Shown in pieces: positions 14,698 through 23,037 of a stretch of 34,976 bases of DNA. The stretch covers positions 1 to 34,976 of the forward strand of contig MRSX01000005.1 in the NCBI GenBank assembly GCA_002631715.1, written 5' to 3'. Every line of letters begins with the position of its first letter. Within the stretch, counting starts at the first letter, position 1. Source of the stretch: Candidatus Porisulfidus sp. TsSOB (GTDB taxonomy: Bacteria > Pseudomonadota > Gammaproteobacteria > Poriferisulfidales > Poriferisulfidaceae). A model generated the notes under the pieces. It had not been told where the DNA came from. It did not search any database and worked only from the letters and a program-made list of their open reading frames with translations. The position numbers and the translations under genes were made by a program.

Positions 14698-16053
14698 ATG
14701 AATCTGCTGGCATCGCTTCGAAGCCGCCTGCCAACACGGGAGGATCACTTACACCTGTGGCGGATCGCCGGGCCGATGACGCTGACCGGTTTGGCCACAC
14801 CCTTGCTGGGAATGGTCGATACGTTCGTGATGGGACATCTGGAGGCGGCGTACTACCTGGGCGCGGTGGCAGTCGGGTCAACATTGATCCAGTTGCTGTT
14901 CTGGGGCGTTGGGTTCCTGCGCATGAGCACGACCGCGTTGGCTGCGCAGGCATCCCATGATTCCAACAAGACCCGGTTGGTCTTATTGCGTAGCTTGGTA
15001 TCCGCCGTATTAATTTCGACGGTGGTAGTGCTTCTGAGAGAACCGCTGCAGCACATCAGCTACACGCTTCTGGCCTTGGATCAGGAAATCAACCTGCACT
15101 CCCAGTTGTATTTCGAGATCTGTATCTGGAGTATGCCGGCCGTATTGCTGAACATGGTGATCTGGGGCTGGTGTCTGGGCATGCAGAACGCCCGGGCCCC
15201 CCTGTATCTGGCGCTTTGGATCAATGTGATCAACATGGTGCTGGACGTGGTGCTGGTGTTTTACTTCGGCCTGCAGACACGGGGGGTGGCGTATGCCTTC
15301 CTGGTGGCGAACTACAGCGGCCTTTTGCTGGGAGCCTGGATTCTGCGGCGCATGCTCCAGCCCATGCCGCGGATGACGATGCATGGATTGTGGGACGCCC
15401 TGGCGTGGAAGAACCTGTTCGTGGTTAACCACCATTTGTTCGTGCGCACGATCCTGTTGCTGTTTTCGTTTGCCTTCTTCATGGCGCAGGGCGCGGACTT
15501 TGGAGCGGTCGTACTGGCCGCCAATGCCGTGTTGATCAATTTCTTCTACATCACGGCCTATGGCATGGACGGTTTTGCCCACGGTCTGGAAGTGTTGTGT
15601 GGACGGGCAGTCGGAGTGCGGGACCGGCAACTATTTGAGCGGGTCGTCGCCTCCGCATTGTTCTGGTGCGTGCTGATCGGAATTTTGCTGATCGCCTTCT
15701 TCGCGGGAGCCGGGACCTTCATCATCGGCTGGTTGACCTCGCTGCCCGAGGTCCAGAGCGCGGCATCGGTTTACCTGCCTTGGCTGATCGCATTGCCCGT
15801 GTTCTGCCTGCTGCCTTTCCTGATGGACGGGTTGTTCATCGGCACGACCCGTACCCGTGAGATGCGCAACAGCATGGTCTTGTCGATTGGAGCCTACTTG
15901 GCAATCTGGTTTGTCACAGGGAGCTTGGAAAACCATGGGCTGTGGCTCGCGCTGACCGGTTTTATGATCGCGCGCAGTCTGACACTTGGATATTACAGTT
16001 GGCGGATCGAACGTGGCGGAGGGTTTGTTCCGAGAAGTTTACTGAGTTCCTAA
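14698..16053 (+). CDS. MATE family efflux transporter (DinF-like)
   Basis: A 451-residue membrane protein with about twelve hydrophobic segments, consistent with an Na+- or H+-coupled MATE exporter in the inner membrane. Typical MATE features are the N-terminal GPMTLTGLATPLLGMVDTFV, with polar residues inside the first helix, and the internal pseudo-repeat beginning around HLFVRTILLLFSFAFF. It most resembles the DinF branch. There are 91 bp to the divergent thiE. A hairpin followed by a T-rich stretch lies immediately after the stop codon. The substrate is not predictable from sequence. Confidence 0.9.
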   Translation: MNLLASLRSRLPTREDHLHLWRIAGPMTLTGLATPLLGMVDTFVMGHLEAAYYLGAVAVGSTLIQLLFWGVGFLRMSTTALAAQASHDSNKTRLVLLRSLVSAVLISTVVVLLREPLQHISYTLLALDQEINLHSQLYFEICIWSMPAVLLNMVIWGWCLGMQNARAPLYLALWINVINMVLDVVLVFYFGLQTRGVAYAFLVANYSGLLLGAWILRRMLQPMPRMTMHGLWDALAWKNLFVVNHHLFVRTILLLFSFAFFMAQGADFGAVVLAANAVLINFFYITAYGMDGFAHGLEVLCGRAVGVRDRQLFERVVASALFWCVLIGILLIAFFAGAGTFIIGWLTSLPEVQSAASVYLPWLIALPVFCLLPFLMDGLFIGTTRTREMRNSMVLSIGAYLAIWFVTGSLENHGLWLALTGFMIARSLTLGYYSWRIERGGGFVPRSLLSS

Positions 16054-16075
16054 AACCGGGCGTCGCGCCCTGTTT
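16053..16075 (+). terminator. Probable intrinsic terminator after the MATE gene
   Basis: GGGCG and CGCCC pair around a TCG loop. The stem extends through one mismatch into AAAC/GTTT, ending in a short T run, and sits directly at the stop codon. The T-tract is short, so termination may be partial, or it may act in both directions. Confidence 0.5.
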
Positions 16076-16135
16076 CGAATGTATATCATGCACAAGCGTG
16101 GAGTATCATTAGGCGTCAAATCGTTTGCTCGCAGA

Positions 16136-17233
16136 ATGATGATTACATTGAGATATGCGGTTGCCGGCATTGTGGCCATTTTCGTTCTGGCCGCTTGCGC
16201 CCCGAGTACGGATTTTCCGGATATCGATGACAAGGCCGCTGCGGAGGAGGCTCGAAAGCAGCGCGTCGCGGTCATGCAGAATGTCCTCAATACCGAAGCA
16301 CGCATTGCTCGAGTCGCCTATCCCGTCTTGTTCCACAATGCCGCACTATGTGGCACCGATATCACCTATAGCCTCGGCATCAGTGGCTGGACGACGGAAC
16401 AGATGGATGAGGAATACCGCGACATCGCGAAAGAGGAATTCGGAATCGGAAAGGTCCTGACTGTCGTCAACGTGACGCCGGGTTCTTCGGGCAAACGTGC
16501 GGACATCCGAATCGGAGACAAGATCGCTGTGGTAGACGAAGAAACCTTGGACGACGGCGAGGATGCCATGGAAGACTTGGCTGAAATACTGGATGAATCG
16601 GGCGGGAAGGAAATCCAGCTGGGCATTATCCGGGATGGTCGGGCACGTACGGTGACCGTGCGGCCGGACCGAGTCTGTGCTTTCCCGGTCCATTGGGGGC
16701 CCAGCGACGAAGTCAACGCTTTTGCCGATGGCAGCAGTATCCACGTGACTACGGGGTTCCTGCGTTTTGTTGAGGACGACGATGAGCTGGCTGCCGTGAT
16801 CGGGCACGAGTTGGCACACAACACCCGCGGACACATCAAATCCAAGCGGGGCAACGAATTCATCGGCATTCTTTTAGGGGCCCTCGTGGGGGCGGCCATT
16901 GGGATCGACATGACGGAAACCGGCCGCGCCATCGGAGCTCAGGCATATAGTCAGGATTTTGAGGCTGAAGCGGACTATGTCGGGGTCTATCATGCCGCCC
17001 GTGCGGGCTACGATGTCCGGAACGCCATGAAATTCTGGCGTCGCATGGCTATGGAAAATCCCTATGCGATCAATCTAGAAGGCACGACTCATCCTTCGAC
17101 GGCCAAACGCTTTCTCGCCATGGAGAAAGCCATCGAGGAAGTCGAAGAGAAACAGAAGGCCGGACTGCCGTTGCTGCCCAACGAAAGCTTGCCCGCCTCC
17201 AGTGCGGACGAGAACGAAACCGATAAACTATAG
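16136..17233 (+). CDS. M48 family metalloprotease lipoprotein with an N-terminal PDZ domain
   Basis: A predicted envelope lipoprotein of 365 residues. The signal sequence ends in the lipobox LAAC (Cys21). A PDZ-like domain at about 102-175 contains VNVTPGSSGKRADIRIGDKI. The M48 peptidase region carries the zinc motif HELAH (224-228) and a downstream third-ligand region FEAEADYVG. Periplasmic M48 proteases cut misfolded or mislocalised envelope proteins; this one probably does quality control. ATG 16136 is chosen because it gives a normal lipoprotein signal; a start at 16079 would add 19 residues before it, and ATG 16139 is equally possible. The C-terminal 30 residues are acidic and probably disordered. 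Confidence 0.87.
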   Translation: MMITLRYAVAGIVAIFVLAACAPSTDFPDIDDKAAAEEARKQRVAVMQNVLNTEARIARVAYPVLFHNAALCGTDITYSLGISGWTTEQMDEEYRDIAKEEFGIGKVLTVVNVTPGSSGKRADIRIGDKIAVVDEETLDDGEDAMEDLAEILDESGGKEIQLGIIRDGRARTVTVRPDRVCAFPVHWGPSDEVNAFADGSSIHVTTGFLRFVEDDDELAAVIGHELAHNTRGHIKSKRGNEFIGILLGALVGAAIGIDMTETGRAIGAQAYSQDFEAEADYVGVYHAARAGYDVRNAMKFWRRMAMENPYAINLEGTTHPSTAKRFLAMEKAIEEVEEKQKAGLPLLPNESLPASSADENETDKL

Positions 17234-17268
17234 GGACATTTCCAAGCTCCTCGAAATTCTCTCTTCCC

Positions 17269-18204
17269 ATGTCGGTACTGATTTGCGGCTCCTTGGCCTA
17301 CGACGTCATCATGCGGTTCGATGGGCGTTTCAGGGAGAACATCCTTCCGGACGCAGCTGACCATCTGAACGTTTCGTTCCTGGCTTCGCACATGCGCCGG
17401 GAATTCGGGGGATGCGCCGGAAACATCGCCTACAACTTAGGCTTACTGGACGTGACCGGGTATCCGATGGCGACGGTCGGCCGCGATTTCCAGGATTATG
17501 CCGCGTGGATGGATGAAAAGGGGATTTCGTGTAGCCGGGTCAAGGAACTGGGAGACCGATTCACTTCCCAGGCGTTCATTTCGACCGATCTCGACGACAA
17601 TCAGATCACGCTCTTCCATCCGGGTGCAATGGACCTCTGCCATGAGCAGGAAGTGGATCCGACTGACGTTCGCCTGGGCCTGATTTCCCCCGAAGGTCGG
17701 ACCGGCATGATCGAACACGCACAACAGATGGCGGAGGCTGACATTCCGTTCCTGTTCGACCCGGGGCAGGGGATGCCGATGTTCCAGAAAGAGGACTTCC
17801 TGCATTTTGTGGAGCAGGCGACCTGGGCGGCATTCAACGGTTTCGAGGCGGAGCTAATGCAGAAAAAGAGCGAACTGACGATTGAGCAGTTGGCGGAACG
17901 ACTCGAAGCCGTGGTCGTGACGCATTCCGAGCGGGGATCCTGCATCTATCTGAAGGGCCAGCCAATGCTGGAGATTCCGGTGGTGCCGGTGGAGGAGGAT
18001 GTGGATCCGACCGGGTGCGGCGACGCCTACCGGGCCGGACTTCTGTACGGCATCCTGAATGACATGGACTGGGAGACCTGCGGGCGTTTCGGTTCGCTGA
18101 TGGGGGCCTGCAAAATCAAGCATCAAGGCGCGCAAAACCACACCACGACCTTGGACGAACTAACGGAACGTTTCAGGGAAGAGTTTGGCTATTCCCCGGA
18201 ATAG
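17269..18204 (+). CDS. PfkB/ribokinase family sugar or nucleoside kinase
   Basis: A 311-residue kinase with both family signatures: GGCAGNIAYNLG near residue 47, and DPTGCGDAYRAG (246-257), whose Asp252 is the catalytic base. The N-terminal strand VLICGSLAYDVIM and the lid region fit ribokinase-like enzymes. The conserved segments DDNQITLFHPGAM and HLNVSFL resemble a proteobacterial group often annotated as adenosine kinase, so adenosine is the most likely substrate. Sequence alone does not settle it. The gene follows the M48 lipoprotein by 35 bp, and its last 16 bp overlap the convergent HAD gene. Confidence 0.88.
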   Translation: MSVLICGSLAYDVIMRFDGRFRENILPDAADHLNVSFLASHMRREFGGCAGNIAYNLGLLDVTGYPMATVGRDFQDYAAWMDEKGISCSRVKELGDRFTSQAFISTDLDDNQITLFHPGAMDLCHEQEVDPTDVRLGLISPEGRTGMIEHAQQMAEADIPFLFDPGQGMPMFQKEDFLHFVEQATWAAFNGFEAELMQKKSELTIEQLAERLEAVVVTHSERGSCIYLKGQPMLEIPVVPVEEDVDPTGCGDAYRAGLLYGILNDMDWETCGRFGSLMGACKIKHQGAQNHTTTLDELTERFREEFGYSPE

Positions 18205-18863
18205 TCCTCGCACAGGCTAATGATTTCCCAGGCCCGTTCCTGCGCATGGGCGCGCAGGGTCGGATCCGGGTCTACCGCCACCGGGTGATCGACGAATTCC
18301 AGAAGTGGAATGTCGTTGAACGAGTCGGAATATCCCCAGGTCTCACCGAGCCGTATTCCTTCCTGTTCTGCCCAAGCTTGAATTCGCTTCGGCTTGTCGG
18401 CGGCGAAACAGGAGGAATCCAGCAGTTTTCCGGTGTGTCGTCCCGCCTGCATCTCGGGCTGAGGGGCGATTAGGGTCGGGATTCCCAATGCCTGCACGAT
18501 GGGTTCGGCGATAAAGGCATTGGTCGAGGTTACGACCACCTGCCGCAGCCCGCGTTGCTGGTGTTCTGAGATCAATTGCCGGGCGCGGGGGCGCAGGACT
18601 GGGAGGATCCGGGTCTCCAGAAACTGTGCGCGGAGTTCTTCCAGCCTCTGTCCGTCGATTTGCCCAAGAGGAGCCAAAACGAACTCCAGGTATGCTACCG
18701 GGTCTAAGGTTCCATGACGGTAGTCGTTATAGAAAGTTTGGTTGCGGGCACGGTAGGCGTCGCCGTCGATGTCCCCCGAGTCCGCCAGGAATTGGCCCCA
18801 TTCGTAGTCGCTGTCGCAGCCGATCAGCGTATGATCCAGATCGTAGAAAACAGTCGCGTTCAT
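18189..18863 (-). CDS. HAD-superfamily subfamily IB phosphatase (SerB-like)
   Basis: A 224-residue cytoplasmic hydrolase with the HAD motifs in order. Motif I is FYDLDHTL (nucleophile Asp8, acid Asp10), motif II VVTSTN, motif III lysine ADKPKRI, and motif IV YSDSFNDIPLLEF. The helical cap after motif I is typical of class IB enzymes such as phosphoserine phosphatase and related small-molecule phosphatases. The substrate is unknown. A 16 bp tail-to-tail overlap with the kinase gene means the two 3' ends share coding sequence on opposite strands. Confidence 0.9.
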   Translation of the reverse strand: MNATVFYDLDHTLIGCDSDYEWGQFLADSGDIDGDAYRARNQTFYNDYRHGTLDPVAYLEFVLAPLGQIDGQRLEELRAQFLETRILPVLRPRARQLISEHQQRGLRQVVVTSTNAFIAEPIVQALGIPTLIAPQPEMQAGRHTGKLLDSSCFAADKPKRIQAWAEQEGIRLGETWGYSDSFNDIPLLEFVDHPVAVDPDPTLRAHAQERAWEIISLCEDYSGE

Positions 18864-18911
18864 GCGGCAGGTGGCGAGGTGCGATAGTATGAGAGTCGGG
18901 AGACTGTGAAA

Positions 18912-19238
18912 ATGATGAGGAGACGATTTCGCACCCAGATAATGTCCGCATTATGCCTGATTGCCGCCGTCTTCTGGACGGGTGGCGCGGCTTTGGCGCT
19001 GGATGGCGGAGGCGGAGCTGGAAAAGGCTATATAGCGGGTGCTTTCTGGGGGACGGATCTAGATCGCAACGAGTTCATTTCCGAGGAGGAAGCGAAGGCG
19101 CCCACCGCAAAGGGGTTGCATAAAGTCTTTCATCAGGTCGATCAGAATAGTGACGGAAGGATCGGGCTTTACGAATTTTCCCATTTCCTTCGGAACCACC
19201 CTTACTACATGAAACTTGCTGGAAAAAGCGGGGAGTGA
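18912..19238 (+). CDS. Small exported EF-hand protein
   Basis: A 108-residue protein with a basic N-terminus and hydrophobic core that looks like a Sec signal (cleavage near ALA, residue 29). A glycine-rich patch and two EF-hand loops follow. Loop 1 runs from Asp49 to Glu60 (DLDRNEFISEEE) and loop 2 from Asp77 to Glu88 (DQNSDGRIGLYE). Both keep all calcium-ligand positions, so calcium binding in the periplasm is likely. ATG 18912 is chosen because GGGAGA lies 8 bases upstream; GTG 18906 is too close to that site. No partner is evident; the neighbours are a divergent phosphatase and a convergent hemJ. Confidence 0.8.
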   Translation: MMRRRFRTQIMSALCLIAAVFWTGGAALALDGGGGAGKGYIAGAFWGTDLDRNEFISEEEAKAPTAKGLHKVFHQVDQNSDGRIGLYEFSHFLRNHPYYMKLAGKSGE

Positions 19239-19244
19239 GCGGAT

Positions 19245-19670
19245 CTAGAACACCTCCGGGCGCAATACAGCCAGGATGACGACAGCGATCAGGATAACGA
19301 CAGGGGCTTCGTTGAACCACCGGTACCAGACATGCCCGTGGCGGTTATCCCCCCGCGCGAACCGGCGCTGCAGAACGATGCACCATGCGTGGTAGCCGAC
19401 TAGGACGCCAATCAAGGCCAATTTGAGTTGCATCCAGCCGACGGAGAGCAGGTCGGGTCGATAGGCTAGGAGCCAGAATCCGAAAATAAGAGTCAATACG
19501 CCGCCCGGGGTGGCAATACTCCAAAGAAGTTTCCGCTCCATGACGCAAAAACGCTGGAGGCTGACCTCGTCGTCGCTCATCGCGTGATAGACGAACAGGC
19601 GGGGCAGATAGAACAGGCCGGCGAACCAGGTCACCATGAAAATCAGGTGCAGGGCCTTGAGCCAGAGCAT
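19245..19670 (-). CDS. hemJ: Protoporphyrinogen IX oxidase HemJ (UPF0093/CopD-like)
   Basis: HemJ oxidises protoporphyrinogen IX to protoporphyrin IX, the penultimate step of haem synthesis, in the inner membrane. The 141-residue protein has four hydrophobic helices. The family start is LKALHLIFMVTWFAGLFYLPRLFVYH, here split as LKALHLIFMVTW (with His8) and AGLFYLPRLFVYH. The later QLKLALIG carries a conserved lysine (Lys83). ATG 19670 is chosen because the MLWLKALH start is characteristic; an upstream TTG adds nine unlikely residues. It is divergent from argC. Together with hemL this places two haem-synthesis genes in the window. Confidence 0.9.
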   Translation of the reverse strand: MLWLKALHLIFMVTWFAGLFYLPRLFVYHAMSDDEVSLQRFCVMERKLLWSIATPGGVLTLIFGFWLLAYRPDLLSVGWMQLKLALIGVLVGYHAWCIVLQRRFARGDNRHGHVWYRWFNEAPVVILIAVVILAVLRPEVF

Positions 19671-19735
19671 GCTTCCCAGTATAGAACAGCATGTCAATCA
19701 GATATGATGGGCGCTCGCATCATAGAGGCGTACAA

Positions 19736-20764
19736 ATGATTCAGGCAGGCATCGTAGGGGCGACCGGCTATACCGGCGTGGAATTGCTGCGTTTGCTTAG
19801 TGGTCACCCCGAAGTCGAGGTGGTCGCGGTCAGTTCGGATTCCGAGGCCGGCCGGCCTGTGGCCGACGTGCACCCGCATCTGCGGGCCGGGGTGGATCTT
19901 GCCTACATTCCACACCAACAACTGTACGAAACCGAATGTACGGTGGTGTTCTTCGCAGCGCCGAACGGTACTGCGATGCAGCAGGTTCCGGCGCTCTTGG
20001 AGCAGGGTCGGCGGGTGATCGATCTTGCAGCAGATTTTCGGCTTCGGGATCCTCAGGTCTGGGAGTCGTACTATCAGATGCCGCATGCATGCCCGGAACT
20101 GCTGGAGGAAGCGGTTTACGGGTTGCCGGAACTGAATCGGGCGCAAGTGAGTCAAGCACGGCTGGTGGCGAACCCGGGTTGTTACCCGACAGCGGTGATT
20201 CTGGGGCTCCTGCCTCTGTTGGAATCGGCCGCCGTCGACTTGGGTCATCTGGTTGCGGATGCCAAGTCCGGCATCAGCGGAGCTGGGCGCCAAGCCAGCA
20301 CGCCCCTGCTGATGAGTGAGGCGATGGAGAACTTCCGGGCTTACGGTGTCCATCGGCATCGGCATGGGCCGGAAATCGCCCAAGCCTTGGGCCAGGCGGC
20401 CGGAGAAGCGGTGCAGTTGACGTTTACGCCGCACGTGGCACCAATGATTCGGGGGATCCTGGCGACCCTGTATGCCTGGACCGAACTGTCAGGGGAGGCG
20501 ATTCAAGAACTGTATGAACAACGCTATGACACCGAGCCTTTTGTGGACGTGATGCCGCCAGAAAGCCTGCCGCAGACCAAGAACGTACGTGGCTCGAATG
20601 TTTGCCGGATTGCCCTGCACCCCGGCGAGGGAGAGCCGTTGATCGTTCTTTCCGCTATTGACAACCTGATCAAGGGGGCAGCAGGGCAGGCGCTCCAGAA
20701 CATGAACCTGATGTTCGGTTTGTCGGAGCAAGCTGGCCTGCCGCAGATTGCGCTACCGGCATGA
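19736..20764 (+). CDS. argC: N-acetyl-gamma-glutamyl-phosphate reductase ArgC
   Basis: Third step of arginine biosynthesis: NADPH-dependent reduction of N-acetylglutamyl phosphate to the semialdehyde. The 342-residue protein has the NADP loop GATGYTG (8-14), the catalytic cysteine in NPGCYPT (Cys149), and conserved blocks KSGISGAGR, HRHGPEI and NLIKGAAGQA. ATG 19736 follows AGAGG at a good distance; the in-frame extension to 19691 adds residues unlike the family. It overlaps the following DUF6776 gene by 4 bp, as expected for a translationally coupled pair. Confidence 0.97.
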   Translation: MIQAGIVGATGYTGVELLRLLSGHPEVEVVAVSSDSEAGRPVADVHPHLRAGVDLAYIPHQQLYETECTVVFFAAPNGTAMQQVPALLEQGRRVIDLAADFRLRDPQVWESYYQMPHACPELLEEAVYGLPELNRAQVSQARLVANPGCYPTAVILGLLPLLESAAVDLGHLVADAKSGISGAGRQASTPLLMSEAMENFRAYGVHRHRHGPEIAQALGQAAGEAVQLTFTPHVAPMIRGILATLYAWTELSGEAIQELYEQRYDTEPFVDVMPPESLPQTKNVRGSNVCRIALHPGEGEPLIVLSAIDNLIKGAAGQALQNMNLMFGLSEQAGLPQIALPA

Positions 20765-21456
20765 AGTTTTTCCGTTTGCCGCCAACAGACGCTTGGCCGC
20801 TGATCGTTCTCTTGATGGCGGTGTTTGGCGCCTTGACCTATTTCGTTGGTGTCTATGCCTTGGGGACATCCGCGCAAGAACTGGAAATCGTGAATGCACG
20901 GCAAGAAACAGAGATCAAGGAATTAATGCGGCGCAACGAGGCGCTGATGGTGGACCGGACCATGGCGGAGCGGCGCCTGAAAGTCAGCAACCAGACGCTG
21001 GACTATCTTCGGGACATGCTGCAGACCAGCGAAGCCGAGTTGAGGAAGACGGGCGAAGAACTTGAGTTGTTCCGCAAGATCACAGGGCCGAATCGGGAGG
21101 AAAAGCTCTCCATTCATACGCTCAAGATGTTTGTTGTCGGTGAAAATGGGCGCTGGGGCTATCGGTTGGTTCTTTACCAAGGTGATTTTTCCAAAATCGC
21201 GGAAGGTCGCTACGACCTTGTCCTGCATGGCCACGTGGAGGGCAGCCCGGGGCAGTACCGGCTCTCGGATCTTGGCGAAAACGGGGAGCCGCAGTCTTTC
21301 TCGTTCCGCCACTTCGTGGCCTTGAACGGAGAATTCCAACTGCCTGAGAGGTTTGAAGTCGAACGGGTTGAGGTCAAGGTGTCTCCAAACGACAAAAAAT
21401 TGGGCGCAATCAACAAAAGCTTTAGCTGGCGCGGGGCAATGTCAGATCCCGGCTGA
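20761..21456 (+). CDS. DUF6776-type membrane-anchored coiled-coil protein
   Basis: A 231-residue protein with one N-terminal membrane helix (about 12-32, LIVLLMAVFGALTYFVGVY). A coiled coil follows (about 38-108, rich in Glu, Arg and Leu), then a beta-rich C-terminal region containing VVGENGRWGYRLVLYQG and FRHFVALNGEFQLPE. This architecture and its place between argC and erpA match an uncharacterised gammaproteobacterial family (DUF6776). The function is unknown; the layout suggests a periplasmic domain held off the inner membrane by the coiled coil. It overlaps argC by 4 bp. Confidence 0.8.
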   Translation: MKFFRLPPTDAWPLIVLLMAVFGALTYFVGVYALGTSAQELEIVNARQETEIKELMRRNEALMVDRTMAERRLKVSNQTLDYLRDMLQTSEAELRKTGEELELFRKITGPNREEKLSIHTLKMFVVGENGRWGYRLVLYQGDFSKIAEGRYDLVLHGHVEGSPGQYRLSDLGENGEPQSFSFRHFVALNGEFQLPERFEVERVEVKVSPNDKKLGAINKSFSWRGAMSDPG

Positions 21457-21525
21457 AAAATGCAGAAAATTCCTAGCAAAGACAATTGGTTATGTTAATT
21501 TAGACTGGGTTGAATTCTAGTTTTA

Positions 21526-21534
21526 TGCTATGAT
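21526..21534 (+). promoter_or_regulatory. Candidate extended -10 promoter for erpA
   Basis: TGCTATGAT is a TGn-extended -10 element (TATGAT at 21529-21534) within an AT-rich 111 bp gap before erpA. No strong -35 is present at 17 bp, which is acceptable for extended -10 promoters. No IscR-type site could be assigned with confidence. Confidence 0.5.
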
Positions 21535-21567
21535 TAAAGGTCAACAACGGATTTCGAGGACAGTCGC

Positions 21568-21933
21568 ATGAGCGAAGCAATGCCTGCCACCGAGATGGAC
21601 TCGGCTGCGCCCTTGATTTTTACCGATTCTGCTGCGCATAAAGTGAAGCAGTTGATCGAGGAAGAGAAAAACGAAGCGCTGAAACTGCGTGTCTTCGTCA
21701 GTGGGGGCGGTTGTTCCGGGTTTCAGTATGGATTCACGTTCGATGAGGAAATCCAGGAAGGCGACACCCAGGTCGAGAATGCCGGCGTCACTCTTCTGAT
21801 TGATCCGATGAGCTTCCAGTACTTGGTCGGGTCTGAGATCGACTACACCGAGGGTCTGGAAGGCGCGCAGTTCGTAATCCGGAACCCCAACGCCACGACC
21901 ACCTGCGGTTGCGGTTCCTCGTTCTCCCCGTAA
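21568..21933 (+). CDS. erpA: Iron-sulfur cluster insertion protein ErpA
   Basis: A-type carrier that delivers Fe-S clusters to apoproteins, including the isoprenoid enzyme IspG. The 121 residues carry the three conserved cysteines in [11 protein letters not shown] (Cys49) and TTCGCGSSF (Cys113, Cys115). [15 protein letters not shown], diagnostic of the family, is also present. A GAGGA ribosome site precedes the ATG. The gene has its own AT-rich upstream region with a promoter candidate. It ends 9 bp from the convergent anmK. Confidence 0.95.
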   Translation: MSEAMPATEMDSAAPLIFTDSAAHKVKQLIEEEKNEALKLRVFVSGGGCSGFQYGFTFDEEIQEGDTQVENAGVTLLIDPMSFQYLVGSEIDYTEGLEGAQFVIRNPNATTTCGCGSSFSP

Positions 21934-21942
21934 AACAGATCC

Positions 21943-23037
21943 CTAGGCCGGCCAGGCCGCACCCAGCACGGTAGCTTTTCGGCTGCCTGTAATTGCCGTC
22001 AGGTCGACGGTCTCCTTGCGATCGTGCAGGCACGCGAGCAGCGCGAACAGAAAACATTCCACCCATTCGGCTTCCAGGCCGTATTCGTCGGTGAGTTCGA
22101 CGGGCACGGACAATAGGGCCAAGAGGCGTTCCCTGAGGTAGGTGTTTCGCGCACCACCGCCGCATAGCAGGACCCTCTGCGCCGCTGGCGAGTTAGCCTG
22201 TAGCGCCATGGCAATACTGCGAGCGGTGAGTTCAGTCAGAGTGGCTTGGACATCTTCGGGGTTGGTCGGATGGTCCGTAATCAGACCTTCAAGCCAAGAA
22301 CGGCAGAAATACTCGCGGCTCGTGCTCTTGGGCGGAGATTGCGCAAAGTAAGGATCGCGCAACATTGTCTCCAGCAGTTCCTCCTGCACCGTCCCGGTTC
22401 TTCCCCACTGGCCGTCCTGGTCGTAGTCTTCGTTCAGGTGCAGCTGGCTCCATTCATCCATCAGGCCGCCTCCCGGTCCGCTGTCATGGCCCTGCGCCGT
22501 TCCATCGGTGGGCAGCCAAGTGATGTTGGCGATGCCACCAATGTTGACGACAGCCCGGTTTTCGGTCGCGGAATGAAACAGACGCTGGTGAGCGAGTGGC
22601 GCGAGAGGGGCACCTTCTCCGCCTTCGGCTTGGTCACGCCGGCGAAAGTCGCTAATGACCGGGATTCCGCACTGTGCGCTGATCTGGTTTGGATTGAGGA
22701 GTTGCAGGGTCAGCAGAGGTTCGCTGCCGGACTGGTGAAGAAGGGTCTGGCCATGGATGCCGGCTGCCGCGATTTGGTTTGGCGTTACGTTGCTGCTTTC
22801 GAGCAAGGTCTGGATGCATTGGGCGAAACTCTGGCTGAGTGCATATTCGGCCAACGCGTACTCTTGAAGGGAGTGCGGGCTGAGGATCAGGTGTTGCAGT
22901 TTTTCCCGAAGGAGGTCGGGGAAAGGCGCGGCGTGACGGGCGAGAAGTTTTGGCTGTTCGGAGGCGAAGTCAAATAGTGCGGCGTCAATGGAATTCATGC
23001 TGGTGCCCGTCAAGGCACCTAGGTACAGCATACTCAT
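21943..23037 (-). CDS. anmK: Anhydro-N-acetylmuramic acid kinase AnmK, with altered motif residues
   Basis: AnmK opens and phosphorylates 1,6-anhydroMurNAc during murein recycling. The 364-residue protein keeps SDFRRRDQAEGGEGAPL, NIGGIANITWL, the catalytic aspartate region GHDSGPGGGLMDEW, PKSTSREYF, DVQATLTEL and the CGGGARN loop. Two positions depart from the usual pattern. The N-terminal phosphate loop reads GTSMNSID where E. coli and P. aeruginosa have GTSLDG, replacing the acidic residue. The GPGN asparagine is glycine. Activity is therefore likely but not certain. The start overlaps the stop of the upstream M23 gene by 4 bp. Confidence 0.92.
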   Translation of the reverse strand: MSMLYLGALTGTSMNSIDAALFDFASEQPKLLARHAAPFPDLLREKLQHLILSPHSLQEYALAEYALSQSFAQCIQTLLESSNVTPNQIAAAGIHGQTLLHQSGSEPLLTLQLLNPNQISAQCGIPVISDFRRRDQAEGGEGAPLAPLAHQRLFHSATENRAVVNIGGIANITWLPTDGTAQGHDSGPGGGLMDEWSQLHLNEDYDQDGQWGRTGTVQEELLETMLRDPYFAQSPPKSTSREYFCRSWLEGLITDHPTNPEDVQATLTELTARSIAMALQANSPAAQRVLLCGGGARNTYLRERLLALLSVPVELTDEYGLEAEWVECFLFALLACLHDRKETVDLTAITGSRKATVLGAAWPA

